Source of the DNA: Gordonia polyisoprenivorans
GTDB lineage: Bacteria; Actinomycetota; Actinomycetes; Mycobacteriales; Mycobacteriaceae
Direction: 5' to 3'
DNA: 64,000 bases
Assembly: GCF_017654315.1 (NCBI RefSeq)
Contig: NZ_CP072203.1
Span: 5,828,001 to 5,892,000, forward strand
Positions 29,901-38,015 of this stretch are shown in pieces (position 1 is the stretch's first letter; each line of letters starts with the position of its first letter). Below the pieces are notes generated by a model, which did not search any database, had not been told where the DNA came from, and saw nothing but the letters and a program-made list of their open reading frames with translations. A program made the position numbers and the translations under genes.

Positions 29901-30943
29901 CCGCCTCGACCAGACTTGATCCGACCCGCTCACCGGTGGTCCTGCGTGATCTCGCAGCCTATCTCCCCGACAACCGGGTCCCGGCCGACTATTTCGCCCG
30001 GTACGCCGCCGACGATGACCTTGCGGGCAACGTGATGTTCGCGGCACCTGCTTTTCGCCATCACGCCGCCGACGGTGAGACGTCGGCGGACATGATGGTC
30101 TCGGCGGCAGGCGTTCTCACCGATCGCCACGGGTCCGAGTACCTCGATGAGGTGAGCGTCGTGCTCACCCACAGTCAGCTGCCCGAGGTCCCGGTGCGGG
30201 GGTGTGGTGGCGAGTTGGCGCATCGGCTGGGATTGCGGCCCCGGACCGTCCTCGACGTCCACAACGCGGGGTGTGCGGCGTTTATGCACATGATCGACAT
30301 CGCCGGTTCGTTGCTTCGCGCCGACGGTGGGGGAGCGGCGTTGATCGCGCTCGCACAGAACAGCGCGGCGCAGATCTTCACCCAGGAGCAGGTGCGCGGC
30401 AAAGCCCAGGCCGCCATCCCCGGCGACGGTTCGGCCGCAGCACTGTTGACCCTCGGTGACGACGGCTCGCCGGTTCTCGGGTCGGCCGCCCACTCCTTCG
30501 GTGAGTACTCGGCGGACATGGCGTCGGTGTCGTCTCCGCCTCGGAAATACTGGGAGGCCGGGCCCGGAGAGATCCACATCGGTTTCACCGAGTCGCGCAT
30601 CACCAAGGTGCTCGCGCGCGGTAACCGCATGGTTCCCGAGGTGGCGATCGAGGTGGCCGATGCGATCGGCATCGCTCCGTCGGCGCTGGACTGGTTCATC
30701 ACCAATCAGCCCAATCGGATCTTCTTGCGCAACTGGCGCGAAGCACTCGAACTCCCCGAAGAGCGTCACCCCGACACCTTCGACGAGTGCGGCAACCTGT
30801 TCGCCGTCGGTGTCCCCGCGACCCTCGACACCGCGATCGACGACGGGCGTATCCGGCCCGGCGACGTGGTGATGATGTCGGCATTCGCCCACGCCGGCGA
30901 CTTCGCCGCGGCCACCGCCGTTCGCTGGGCCGGCAGACGGTGA
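29897..30943 (+). CDS. KAS III-fold (FabH-like) acyltransferase or synthase with His-to-Asn active site
   Basis: The 348-residue thiolase-fold protein has the KAS III nucleophile in VHNAGCAAF (Cys about residue 126). FabH enzymes use a Cys-His-Asn triad. Here the HQAN motif reads TNQPNRIF, so Asn (about 270) replaces His, while the late Asn in ECGNLFAVGVP (about 300) remains. Loss of His argues against decarboxylative condensation with malonyl-ACP and for acyl transfer or a distinct condensation. It overlaps both neighbours by 4 bases (ATGA and GTGA). It could also be a pathway-specific ketosynthase using a non-malonyl partner. Confidence 0.83.
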   Translation: MTASTRLDPTRSPVVLRDLAAYLPDNRVPADYFARYAADDDLAGNVMFAAPAFRHHAADGETSADMMVSAAGVLTDRHGSEYLDEVSVVLTHSQLPEVPVRGCGGELAHRLGLRPRTVLDVHNAGCAAFMHMIDIAGSLLRADGGGAALIALAQNSAAQIFTQEQVRGKAQAAIPGDGSAAALLTLGDDGSPVLGSAAHSFGEYSADMASVSSPPRKYWEAGPGEIHIGFTESRITKVLARGNRMVPEVAIEVADAIGIAPSALDWFITNQPNRIFLRNWREALELPEERHPDTFDECGNLFAVGVPATLDTAIDDGRIRPGDVVMMSAFAHAGDFAAATAVRWAGRR

Positions 30944-32013
30944 CCCGCCACCTGCACTCGGCACCCGATCCGCCGCCGCGGATCTCATCGCAGAGACCTG
31001 TTGCACTGCAACGGATACCGCTCGATCTCAACGAGTCCGCATACGGGCCGCTACCGAGCCTGGCGCGCGCCCTGACCGATGCGGTGCCCTCGCTCAACCG
31101 CTATCCCGAGTTTCTGCCGGATCGGACGCGGCGCACCATCGCCGGACATCTCGGCGTCGACGACGACGCGGTGACGGTGGGGCCGGGGGCCACCGGCGTG
31201 CTCGCCGCCGCGCTGCACTGCGCCGTGCGCCACGGTGCTCGACGCGGCGTTTCGGTGCCCGAATTGCTGACGCCGGTACCCACGTTCGGCGGCTATCCGA
31301 TCCTCACCCGCAGTCTCGGGCTACGCTTTCGCGGCCTGCCTCTTGATGTGCGGGGCCGTCCGGACCTGCAGAAACTGTACGAGCGGGTCGGCACCGACAC
31401 CGTCGCGGTCGCGGTGTGTTCACCGCACAACCCAACCGGCGCGGTACTCGACTCCACCGAGTTGTTCGGCTTCTGTGCCGCGCTACCCGACGACGTCACC
31501 GTGATCATCGATCAGGCCTACCTCGAATTCGCGGATACCGCACCGGATCTCGAGAGCATGCTCGCGACTCACCGGCGTGTCGTCGCGGTACGAACGTTCA
31601 GCAAGGCACACGGGCTTGCCGGGTTGCGCGTCGGGTACGGGGTGGGTCAGATTCCGTTGATCGACGAACTCCGTTCTCACGAAGTGCCTTTCGCCGTCGG
31701 ATCGCTCGCCGAACTCGCGGTTCCACTGACCCTGGACTGCTCGGACGAGTTGTCCGAACGGGTGCGGCGGATGCGGATCGAACGCAGATACCTTGCCGAC
31801 AGATTGCGAGCGGCGGGCGCCCACCCATGGCCCAGTCACGCCAACTTCCTGTTCCTGCCCGGCGCCGAGGGCATCGCTCTCGGCGATGTCCTCATCGCAT
31901 GCGGCATTTCGGTCACACCGTATCGGCCACACGGTCTTCGGATCACCGTCGGCGATCGGCACGACACCGAGCGCGTGATCCGAACACTGAAGACGGTGGC
32001 GGCCTCGGCCTGA
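30940..32013 (+). CDS. PLP-dependent aminotransferase, HisC-like (class I/II)
   Basis: The 357-residue fold-type I enzyme is of histidinol-phosphate aminotransferase type. It has LDLNESAYGPLPSLARAL near 35, CSPHNPTGAVLD near 165, the Asp/Tyr pair DQAYLEF near 195 and the PLP lysine in FSKAHGLAGLRVGYG near 225. HisC-like proteins outside his operons often act in specialised metabolism. The GTG at 30940 overlaps the preceding stop (GTGA). It probably aminates, or supplies by deamination, the keto substrate of the ThDP enzyme. Confidence 0.88.
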   Translation: MTRHLHSAPDPPPRISSQRPVALQRIPLDLNESAYGPLPSLARALTDAVPSLNRYPEFLPDRTRRTIAGHLGVDDDAVTVGPGATGVLAAALHCAVRHGARRGVSVPELLTPVPTFGGYPILTRSLGLRFRGLPLDVRGRPDLQKLYERVGTDTVAVAVCSPHNPTGAVLDSTELFGFCAALPDDVTVIIDQAYLEFADTAPDLESMLATHRRVVAVRTFSKAHGLAGLRVGYGVGQIPLIDELRSHEVPFAVGSLAELAVPLTLDCSDELSERVRRMRIERRYLADRLRAAGAHPWPSHANFLFLPGAEGIALGDVLIACGISVTPYRPHGLRITVGDRHDTERVIRTLKTVAASA

Positions 32014-32080
32014 GGCGCGTACTCGTGTCCGGTTGGTCTGACTCGCGCGGCAACACCACCGGCTCCCCTACGCTGGGACG

Positions 32081-33130
32081 GTGCGCACCCTGGAGCAGAC
32101 CGCCGAGAAGTGGCGTCGTTTCCGCGGGTCGCGCTTCCTCCCGGCGACCGTGGTCACCCTGCTGTGCAGTGTGGCGGTGGCCCTGTTCGTCGGTTCCTAC
32201 ACGTACGCGACGGCCAATCCCCGGCCGGAGAGCATCCCGATCGCCGTCGTCGACAACCTTCCCAGCGCACAGTCACGAATGCTCGAGAGGGATCTCGAGG
32301 CTGCGATCGGCAGCTCGCTCGACATCACCTCCGTCGCCGACCGGGCGAGCGGCGTCGACCAGCTGGCCGAGCAACGGGTGTTCGCGATCGTGGAGATCTC
32401 GGCGCCGAATCAGGTAATGACCCTTGACATCTCGAGCGCGTCGGGTCAGGCAGTGGCATCATTGCTGACCGATACCCTTCCGCCCGCCGCACAGCGCGCC
32501 GGGTACACGGTCACGGTTCGGGACCTGCATCCGTTGCAGGACGGCGACCCGCATGGCCTGACGGTCTTTTACATGACGATCGCGGCGGTCGTCGTCGGGT
32601 TCGTCGGCGCCATCCAGCTCGGTGTACACGCGGCCGCGCTGAAACCGTGGGAGCGCATCGGATTCACGGGCGCCTACTCACTTCTGGGCGGGCTGTTGGT
32701 GACCTTCACCGTCGACCGGGTGGTGGCCACGCTCGATCTGCCGTTCTTCGAGGCCTGGTTCATCGTGGCGTTCACCATGTTCACGTGCGGCATGATCTTC
32801 ACGATGTTCAGTTCGCTGGTGGGCCGGTGGGCGATCCTGCCGACGTGGGCGGTGATGATCCTGCTCGGCAACCCGTCATCGGGCGGTTCGGTGGCGTGGC
32901 CGCTGCTGCCGCGCATCCTGGCGAGCATCGGTGGGTGGCTTCCGCCGGGTTCGACGGTCAGTGCCCTGCACACCGCCATCTACTTTCCCCACCACCAGCA
33001 CGCCGCTCCCTTCGTGGTGCTCGCGGCCTGGACTGTGTTGAGCACCAGCGTCTATCTGGTCAGACAACACCGTTCTCCCACCACCCCCGGCGCCTCGCCG
33101 GACCACGCGTCCGCCCCCGCCTCGGCCTGA
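32081..33130 (+). CDS. ABC-2/YhgE-like membrane protein
   Basis: The 349-residue protein has one N-terminal membrane segment (about 20-45) and an extracytoplasmic domain of about 120 residues. Roughly five to six further segments follow, including LTVFYMTIAAVVVGFVGAI and FTMFTCGMIFTMF. The pattern resembles ABC-2-type permeases or DUF3533 proteins, but no ATPase lies beside it. It starts with GTG 67 bases after the aminotransferase stop. It may export the product of the upstream operon, which is inference from position only. Confidence 0.7.
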   Translation: MRTLEQTAEKWRRFRGSRFLPATVVTLLCSVAVALFVGSYTYATANPRPESIPIAVVDNLPSAQSRMLERDLEAAIGSSLDITSVADRASGVDQLAEQRVFAIVEISAPNQVMTLDISSASGQAVASLLTDTLPPAAQRAGYTVTVRDLHPLQDGDPHGLTVFYMTIAAVVVGFVGAIQLGVHAAALKPWERIGFTGAYSLLGGLLVTFTVDRVVATLDLPFFEAWFIVAFTMFTCGMIFTMFSSLVGRWAILPTWAVMILLGNPSSGGSVAWPLLPRILASIGGWLPPGSTVSALHTAIYFPHHQHAAPFVVLAAWTVLSTSVYLVRQHRSPTTPGASPDHASAPASA

Positions 33131-33232
33131 CGGGCCGGTCACACCCGGACGGATTCACCGGATCAACGAAACCGCCTGTGGGTGTCGGCTTTTCAGCGAT
33201 CCTTCAGCGTAGGAGCGCAACACTTCTGGCCC

Positions 33233-33706
33233 ATGGACACGATCAACGGCATCCCTGCGCATCCCCTGTTCGTTCACCTCGCGGTCGTGGCGATTCCGCT
33301 CGCCGCACTGCTCGCCGCCGCCAGTGCTGCCTGGCCGAGTGCTCGCCGCCGTCTCGGTATCGTGCCGCTACTCGCCGCCACGATCGCCGTCGTCGTCACA
33401 CCGTTGACCACCTCGGCAGGCGAGGCCCTGCAGAAACGCGTCGCCGCCAACCCCGACCTACTCCGCCATGCCGAGCTCGGCGATCAGATGATCGCCTGGG
33501 TGGCAACACTGTTCGCACTCACCGTGCTGTGGTGGGCGGCGCATGACGAACGCATCCTGGCCCGTGTGCCGTGGCGGCCGTCGACTCGGGTCATCCGGAT
33601 GACGACGGTCATCCTGGCCACGGCGACCGTCGTCGTCGCCGTCGGCACGCTCGTGATGGTGGTCCTGGTGGGCGACGCCGGCGCCCAGTCGGTGTGGGTG
33701 GACTGA
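33233..33706 (+). CDS. DUF2231 membrane protein
   Basis: The 157-residue protein begins MDTINGIPAHPLFVHL, the classic DUF2231 start, and has about four membrane segments. The conserved His residues near the N-terminus may bind haem or metal, but the family's function is not established. The start at 33233 was chosen for this motif; an AGGAG lies about 17 bases upstream. Confidence 0.85.
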   Translation: MDTINGIPAHPLFVHLAVVAIPLAALLAAASAAWPSARRRLGIVPLLAATIAVVVTPLTTSAGEALQKRVAANPDLLRHAELGDQMIAWVATLFALTVLWWAAHDERILARVPWRPSTRVIRMTTVILATATVVVAVGTLVMVVLVGDAGAQSVWVD

Positions 33707-33753
33707 GCATCACACCGCCCCTTGACGACGCGGCCGGATTGAATTGGATTCCT

Positions 33754-33771
33754 TATGGTATACAGTGATGC
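33754..33771. promoter_or_regulatory. GntR operator, copy 1 (transporter remnant)
   Basis: TATGGTATACAGTGATGC is identical over 18 bases to the site at 39848. The core GGTATACA fits the palindromic operators of FadR/FCD-type GntR regulators. It lies 72 bases upstream of the broken transporter gene. Confidence 0.75.
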
Positions 33772-33842
33772 GTACCACGTTCGGAGGTCGGATGTAGCCC
33801 GGTGCGCTTGCGCGGGCGTCTCCGTCGTCGAGGAGGCTTTCC

Positions 33843-34425
33843 ATGACACCCACTCAGGTGGCATCCCTGGTCGTACTGGCGGGCATTCTCGTCATCTCGA
33901 TCCTGCGCAAGGTCAACATCGGCATTGTTGCTCTCGCCGCCACATTGCTGATGACCACGGCCACCCACACAGATGCCACCAAGACACTTTCGAAGTTTCC
34001 GGCGAGCCTGGTCATCTTGATCATCGGAGTCACACTGCTCTTTGCGCACGCCGAGCGCAGTGGAGCCATCAATTGGCTTGTCGAACACGCTCTCCGGTGG
34101 ATCGGCAATCGGCATTGGCTCATTCCCTGGGGTGGCTTCTTCCTCGGTGCAGCGCTATCGACCATTGGTGCGTGGGGTGATGGTGCCCGTCGCGCTGACC
34201 GTCGCCGGGCATTCCCCGACAGGTGTGACCGCAGTGCTCGTCGCCGTGGTCATGTCGGGCGCGGTCGTGGTCATGAGTCCACTGCACATCGCCGGGGCAT
34301 TGATCAATGCCAACACCCCGGACAACAACGCCGACGAGGTATTCCGGCGACTGCTCACCTGGTCGGTCGTGCTGACCATCGTCGTACCCGGAATCGCAGC
34401 CCTCTATCCGATCCTGCTCGGCTAG
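33843..34425 (+). pseudogene. MatC/SLC13-like dicarboxylate carrier, internally deleted
   Basis: The first about 110 codons encode the N-terminus of a MatC-type carrier (VNIGIVALAATLLM, FPASLVILIIGVTLLFAHAE, ALSTIGAWGD). After about 34168 the frame changes and only the last about 85 codons remain, including VVMSPLHIAGALINAN and a final membrane segment ending at 34425. Roughly 200 or more residues typical of this family are missing. A deletion with loss of frame is the simplest reading. It still carries an intact GntR operator, so it was probably the original transporter of the regulon. Confidence 0.8.
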
Positions 34426-34461
34426 AAACGTTTTCGCCGTCGGGCAAAGTCGAATCGCGCT

Positions 34462-34506
34462 GACCCCACGACCCCGGACCTTCCCGAGGCCCGGGGTCGT
34501 GGGGTC
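34462..34506. terminator. Bidirectional hairpin terminator
   Basis: GACCCCACGACCCCGG at 34462-34477 and CCGGGGTCGTGGGGTC at 34491-34506 form a perfect 16-bp stem with a 13-base loop. It lies between the convergent transporter remnant and the Ldh-type dehydrogenase gene. Confidence 0.85.
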
Positions 34507-34529
34507 GGCGACTCGCGTGCCGCGACGAC

Positions 34530-35585
34530 TCAAAAGCAGTCTGGGGTGATACCGGCCGCGGTGGCGAGATCTGCGAGGTCGTCGCGTGTCTGGGGCGCGA
34601 GCGCGACGCCCCCGGCGGCGAGGTTGTCGCGTTCGGCGCGGTCTTCGAGTTCTCCGGGATAGAAGATCTCGTCGGCGTCGGGCACCAGTGGCGTGGACTT
34701 GACCTCCTCGATGAGCGCGCCGACCGACGCGAGATAGTCCTCGCGCGAGTTCATCGCGGCGACGTCGATGGCGAGGAAGAGGTGCCCTGCGCCACTGGCC
34801 TTGTCGGCCTCGTACGGGCCGCAGACGTTGCCGCCGGTGCGGCTGCCGGTCAACGCCCCGGAGAGGATGTCCATCATGAAGGTGATGGCGTATCCCTTGT
34901 GGCCGGCCATCGGCAGGATGACACCGTCGATGGCTTTGCCGGGATCGGTGGTGGGATGGCCGTCGGCGTCGATCGCCCATCCGTCGGGGATGGTTTCGCC
35001 CTTGATGCGGGCCAGATAGATCTTGCCGCGGGCCACCGCGGTGTTGGCGATGTCAACGGCCACCACGCCACCTCCGGTCGGGGCGGGGGCCGCGATCGAC
35101 CACGGGTTGGTGCCGAGCACCTTCTCGCGCCCACCCCACGGGGCCATCGCCGGGCTGGCGTTGGTGGTCAGGATCGACACGCATCCGTCATGCGCGGCAC
35201 GGCGCGTGTAGTACATGGCGGTGCCGAAATGGTTGGAGTTACGGACGCCGACGACCCCGACGCCATGCGCGCGGGCGCGGCCGACGGCCTCGCGTCGCGC
35301 GTGTTCGGTGAGGACCTGGCCGATCCCGTCGTGACCGTCGATCAGCGCCAGGGCCCCGGTGTCCATGAGGGTTTCCGGAGTGGTCGTTGCCGTCATCGCA
35401 CCCGACCGCAGCCGGGCGACGTACCAGGGTAGGCGCAGCATGCCGTGGGATTGATGACCCCACAGGTCTGCCTGCACCAGTGAGTCGGCCACGAGATCGG
35501 CGTCGGCGGCCGGGACACCGCACGTCTGCAGCACCCGACTGCCGAAGCTCGCCAGGGCTTCGGGCTTCACTCGGTCATCGCTCAT
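34530..35585 (-). CDS. Ldh/MDH2-family NAD(P)-dependent dehydrogenase
   Basis: The 351-residue oxidoreductase is of the malate/L-lactate/ureidoglycolate dehydrogenase type, a fold unrelated to classical malate dehydrogenase. It has QADLWGHQSHGMLRLPWYV near residue 45, VRNSNHFGTAMYYT near 120 and LPMAGHKGYAITFMMD near 230. Members oxidise 2-hydroxy acids such as lactate, sulfolactate or ureidoglycolate. The ATG at 35585 has GGAG 9 bases ahead. It is divergent from the monooxygenase-fold gene across a shared GntR operator. Confidence 0.9.
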   Translation of the reverse strand: MSDDRVKPEALASFGSRVLQTCGVPAADADLVADSLVQADLWGHQSHGMLRLPWYVARLRSGAMTATTTPETLMDTGALALIDGHDGIGQVLTEHARREAVGRARAHGVGVVGVRNSNHFGTAMYYTRRAAHDGCVSILTTNASPAMAPWGGREKVLGTNPWSIAAPAPTGGGVVAVDIANTAVARGKIYLARIKGETIPDGWAIDADGHPTTDPGKAIDGVILPMAGHKGYAITFMMDILSGALTGSRTGGNVCGPYEADKASGAGHLFLAIDVAAMNSREDYLASVGALIEEVKSTPLVPDADEIFYPGELEDRAERDNLAAGGVALAPQTRDDLADLATAAGITPDCF

Positions 35586-35617
35586 ACTGGTCAGCTCCAC
35601 TCTTGTAATGTGTACCG

Positions 35618-35634
35618 TTAGGTATACACTATGA
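35618..35634. promoter_or_regulatory. GntR operator, copy 2 (dehydrogenase / monooxygenase-fold divergent promoters)
   Basis: TTAGGTATACACTATGA carries the GGTATACA core of the sites at 33754 and 39848. It sits in the 90-base gap between the Ldh-type gene and the gene at 35676, and could control both directions. Confidence 0.65.
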
Positions 35635-35675
35635 CATACGAGCAGTGAGGTGGGCTATACCAGAGGAGACGAAAG

Positions 35676-35987
35676 ATGCTGAGCTTGATCGTGTCGGTCC
35701 AGGTGAAACCGGAGATGCGAGCGGAGTTCCTGCCGGCGATCGCGGAGAACGCTCTTCGGTCGGTGACCGACGAACCGGGCTGTCTGCGCTTCGATGTCGC
35801 CGAAGCCGTCGAGGAACCGAATCGCTACTTCTTCTATGAGATCTATACCGGCGCCGACGCATTCGCCGACCACAAGGCAGCTCCGCATTTCGCGGCCTGG
35901 CGAGCGGTGGCCGAACGGTGCCTGGTGCCCGGCAGCCAGGTGAACACATTCGCCGAACTGCAGGTGACCGAGTCGGTCGCGGCCTGA
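35676..35987 (+). CDS. Quinol monooxygenase-like (ABM domain) protein
   Basis: The 103-residue ferredoxin-like alpha/beta barrel protein belongs to the antibiotic biosynthesis monooxygenase/YgiN family. It shows IVSVQVKPEMRAEFLPAI, EPGCLRFDVAEAVEEPNRYFFYEIYT and HKAAPHFAAW. Members oxidise quinols or act as cofactor-free oxygenases; others have no known activity. The ATG follows AGAGGAGACG. It is first in a run with the aldehyde dehydrogenase and cupin. Confidence 0.88.
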   Translation: MLSLIVSVQVKPEMRAEFLPAIAENALRSVTDEPGCLRFDVAEAVEEPNRYFFYEIYTGADAFADHKAAPHFAAWRAVAERCLVPGSQVNTFAELQVTESVAA

Positions 35988-36032
35988 CCAAGACGTCGGC
36001 CTGACCTGAACGTCGAGAGAAGGAGAACACTC

Positions 36033-37448
36033 ATGACCACTTCGATAACCACGGTGAACCCGGCCAGTGGCGCCGTCCTTGCCGAATATGCCGCGATGAC
36101 CGACCCGGAGATCGACGCCATCCTCGATCGCGCCGCGGCCGCGCAGAAGGATTGGGCCAGAGACGATCACAAGACGCGCGGCGATGTACTTCGTAATGCG
36201 GCCGGGGTACTGCGGAAGCGGTCGGACGAATTGGCTGTTCTGGTGACCCGGGAAATGGGCAAGCCGTTGCGCGAATCTGCTGCCGAGGTCGAGAAATGTG
36301 CGATGGGATTGGAGTACTACGCCGAGCATGCTCCCGAGTTCCTTGCCGACGAGCCGTACGAGACCTCGGCGGATCGCAGCTGGGTGTCCTACGAACCCGT
36401 GGGCATCGTGCTGGCGATCATGCCGTGGAATTTCCCGCTGTGGCAGGTGTTCCGGTTCGCCGCTCCCGCGCTGATGGCCGGTAACGCCGCACTCCTCAAG
36501 CACTCGCCGAACACCACCGGCGCCGCGCTAGCATGTCAGGAGGTGCTCGAGTCCGCGGGTCTGGAGCCAGGACTGTTCACCACATTGTTGGTGGCCGAAC
36601 CCGACGTGCCGGCCACCACCGAACGCCTCATCGCCGACCCGCGGATCGGGGCGGTCACCATCACCGGCTCCGAACGTGCCGGCAGTGCAGTCGGTTCTCT
36701 CGCCGGCCGCGAGATCAAGAAGTCGGTCCTCGAGCTCGGCGGGTCCGACCCGTTCGTCGTCCTGGCCGACGCCGAGCTGGACAAGGTCGCGCACCTCGCC
36801 GCCCGTGGACGATTCCTCAACGCCGGACAAAGCTGCATCTCACCCAAACGCTTCATCGTCGACGCCTCGATCGCCGACGAGTTCGCCCGGTTGCTCGTCG
36901 ACAACGTCGCCGCCCTGAGCGTGGGCGATCCCGAGGACCCCGCCACCGATGTGGGTCCGATGGCCCGCGAGGACCTGCTCGTCGGCGTCGACCGACAGGT
37001 CCGTTCCGCGATCGATGCGGGCGCGCGCGTACTCGCCGGTACCCATCGGCTCGACCGACCCGGATTCTTCTACGCCCCAACGATCTTGACCGATGTCACC
37101 AAGGGCATGTCGGTCTACGACGAGGAAACCTTCGGACCGGTCGCGACGATCATCACCGTCGACGGCGTCGAGGAGGCGATCGATGTGGCCAACGACATCC
37201 CGTTCGGCCTCGGCGCAAGTGTCTGGGGCCGCGACGTCGACGCCGCGATCGACGTCGGCCGCCGCATCGAGTCCGGCGCCTGCTTCATCAACGCCATCGT
37301 CGCCTCCGACCCGCGAATGCCCTTCGGCGGCATCAAACGCAGCGGCTACGGCCGCGAACTCGCCGCCCCGGGAATCCGCGAGTTCGTCAACATCCGCACC
37401 TGGTGGGCGATGACCGAACCCGCCGTGCAGGCACCCACCTCCGAATAG
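36033..37448 (+). CDS. NAD(P)-dependent aldehyde dehydrogenase, succinate-semialdehyde type
   Basis: The 471-residue enzyme has the general base Glu in LELGGSDPFVV near 235 and the catalytic Cys in NAGQSCISPKRF near 270. MPWNFPLWQVFRFAAPALMAGN near 130 and the C-terminal PFGGIKRSGYGRE motif are also present. The pattern is nearest to succinate-semialdehyde dehydrogenases, but substrate assignment from sequence alone is weak. An AAGGAG ribosome binding site precedes it, 45 bases after the ABM gene. Confidence 0.9.
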   Translation: MTTSITTVNPASGAVLAEYAAMTDPEIDAILDRAAAAQKDWARDDHKTRGDVLRNAAGVLRKRSDELAVLVTREMGKPLRESAAEVEKCAMGLEYYAEHAPEFLADEPYETSADRSWVSYEPVGIVLAIMPWNFPLWQVFRFAAPALMAGNAALLKHSPNTTGAALACQEVLESAGLEPGLFTTLLVAEPDVPATTERLIADPRIGAVTITGSERAGSAVGSLAGREIKKSVLELGGSDPFVVLADAELDKVAHLAARGRFLNAGQSCISPKRFIVDASIADEFARLLVDNVAALSVGDPEDPATDVGPMAREDLLVGVDRQVRSAIDAGARVLAGTHRLDRPGFFYAPTILTDVTKGMSVYDEETFGPVATIITVDGVEEAIDVANDIPFGLGASVWGRDVDAAIDVGRRIESGACFINAIVASDPRMPFGGIKRSGYGRELAAPGIREFVNIRTWWAMTEPAVQAPTSE

Positions 37449-37487
37449 CCCACCGCCGAACAAGCCGCCACCACCTGAAGGACACCC

Positions 37488-37952
37488 ATGACCACCATCA
37501 CCAATCTTGTTGCCGCGGAGATCTCTTCAACACTGCGCGACGGACGCAAGGCCACCATCCTCCGATCGGCCGAGATCACCCCGCGCCAACGCGGAGGTGG
37601 CGCACGCACCATCCCGCTGGTCTCGCAGCAAGTCGGCGGGAAAGACTTTCTCAACGGGATAACCATGTTCGGACCCGGGGCGGCAATCCCGGAACACTTC
37701 CACAACTGCGATGAAAGCGTCCTGATCATCGCCGGATCGGCGATCGCCACGATCGACGGTGTCGAACAACCCGCCGGAGTCGGCGACAACTCGTTCATCC
37801 CCGCCGGTATCCCACACTTCTTCCGCAACGCCAGCGACACCGAAGAACTCCACATCTTCTGGACCTACGCCTCCGTCGACGCCGACCGCACCATCGTGGC
37901 CACCGGCGTCACCACCCGCATCGACGAGGAACACGGAACGAACATCGCCTGA
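37488..37952 (+). CDS. Cupin-domain protein
   Basis: The 154-residue single cupin has metal-binding motif 1 in IPEHFHNCDESVLIIAGSA near residues 65-80 and motif 2 in NSFIPAGIPHFFRNAS near 105. It could be an isomerase or dioxygenase of the catabolic pathway, or a small-molecule sensor. It follows the aldehyde dehydrogenase by 39 bases and is clearly part of the same unit. Confidence 0.85.
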   Translation: MTTITNLVAAEISSTLRDGRKATILRSAEITPRQRGGGARTIPLVSQQVGGKDFLNGITMFGPGAAIPEHFHNCDESVLIIAGSAIATIDGVEQPAGVGDNSFIPAGIPHFFRNASDTEELHIFWTYASVDADRTIVATGVTTRIDEEHGTNIA

Positions 37953-38015
37953 AGCGAGTCCCTCTGCTACACAGACACGTTCGTCGCATCATCCACCGAA
38001 CAGGAGCCCACCGAC

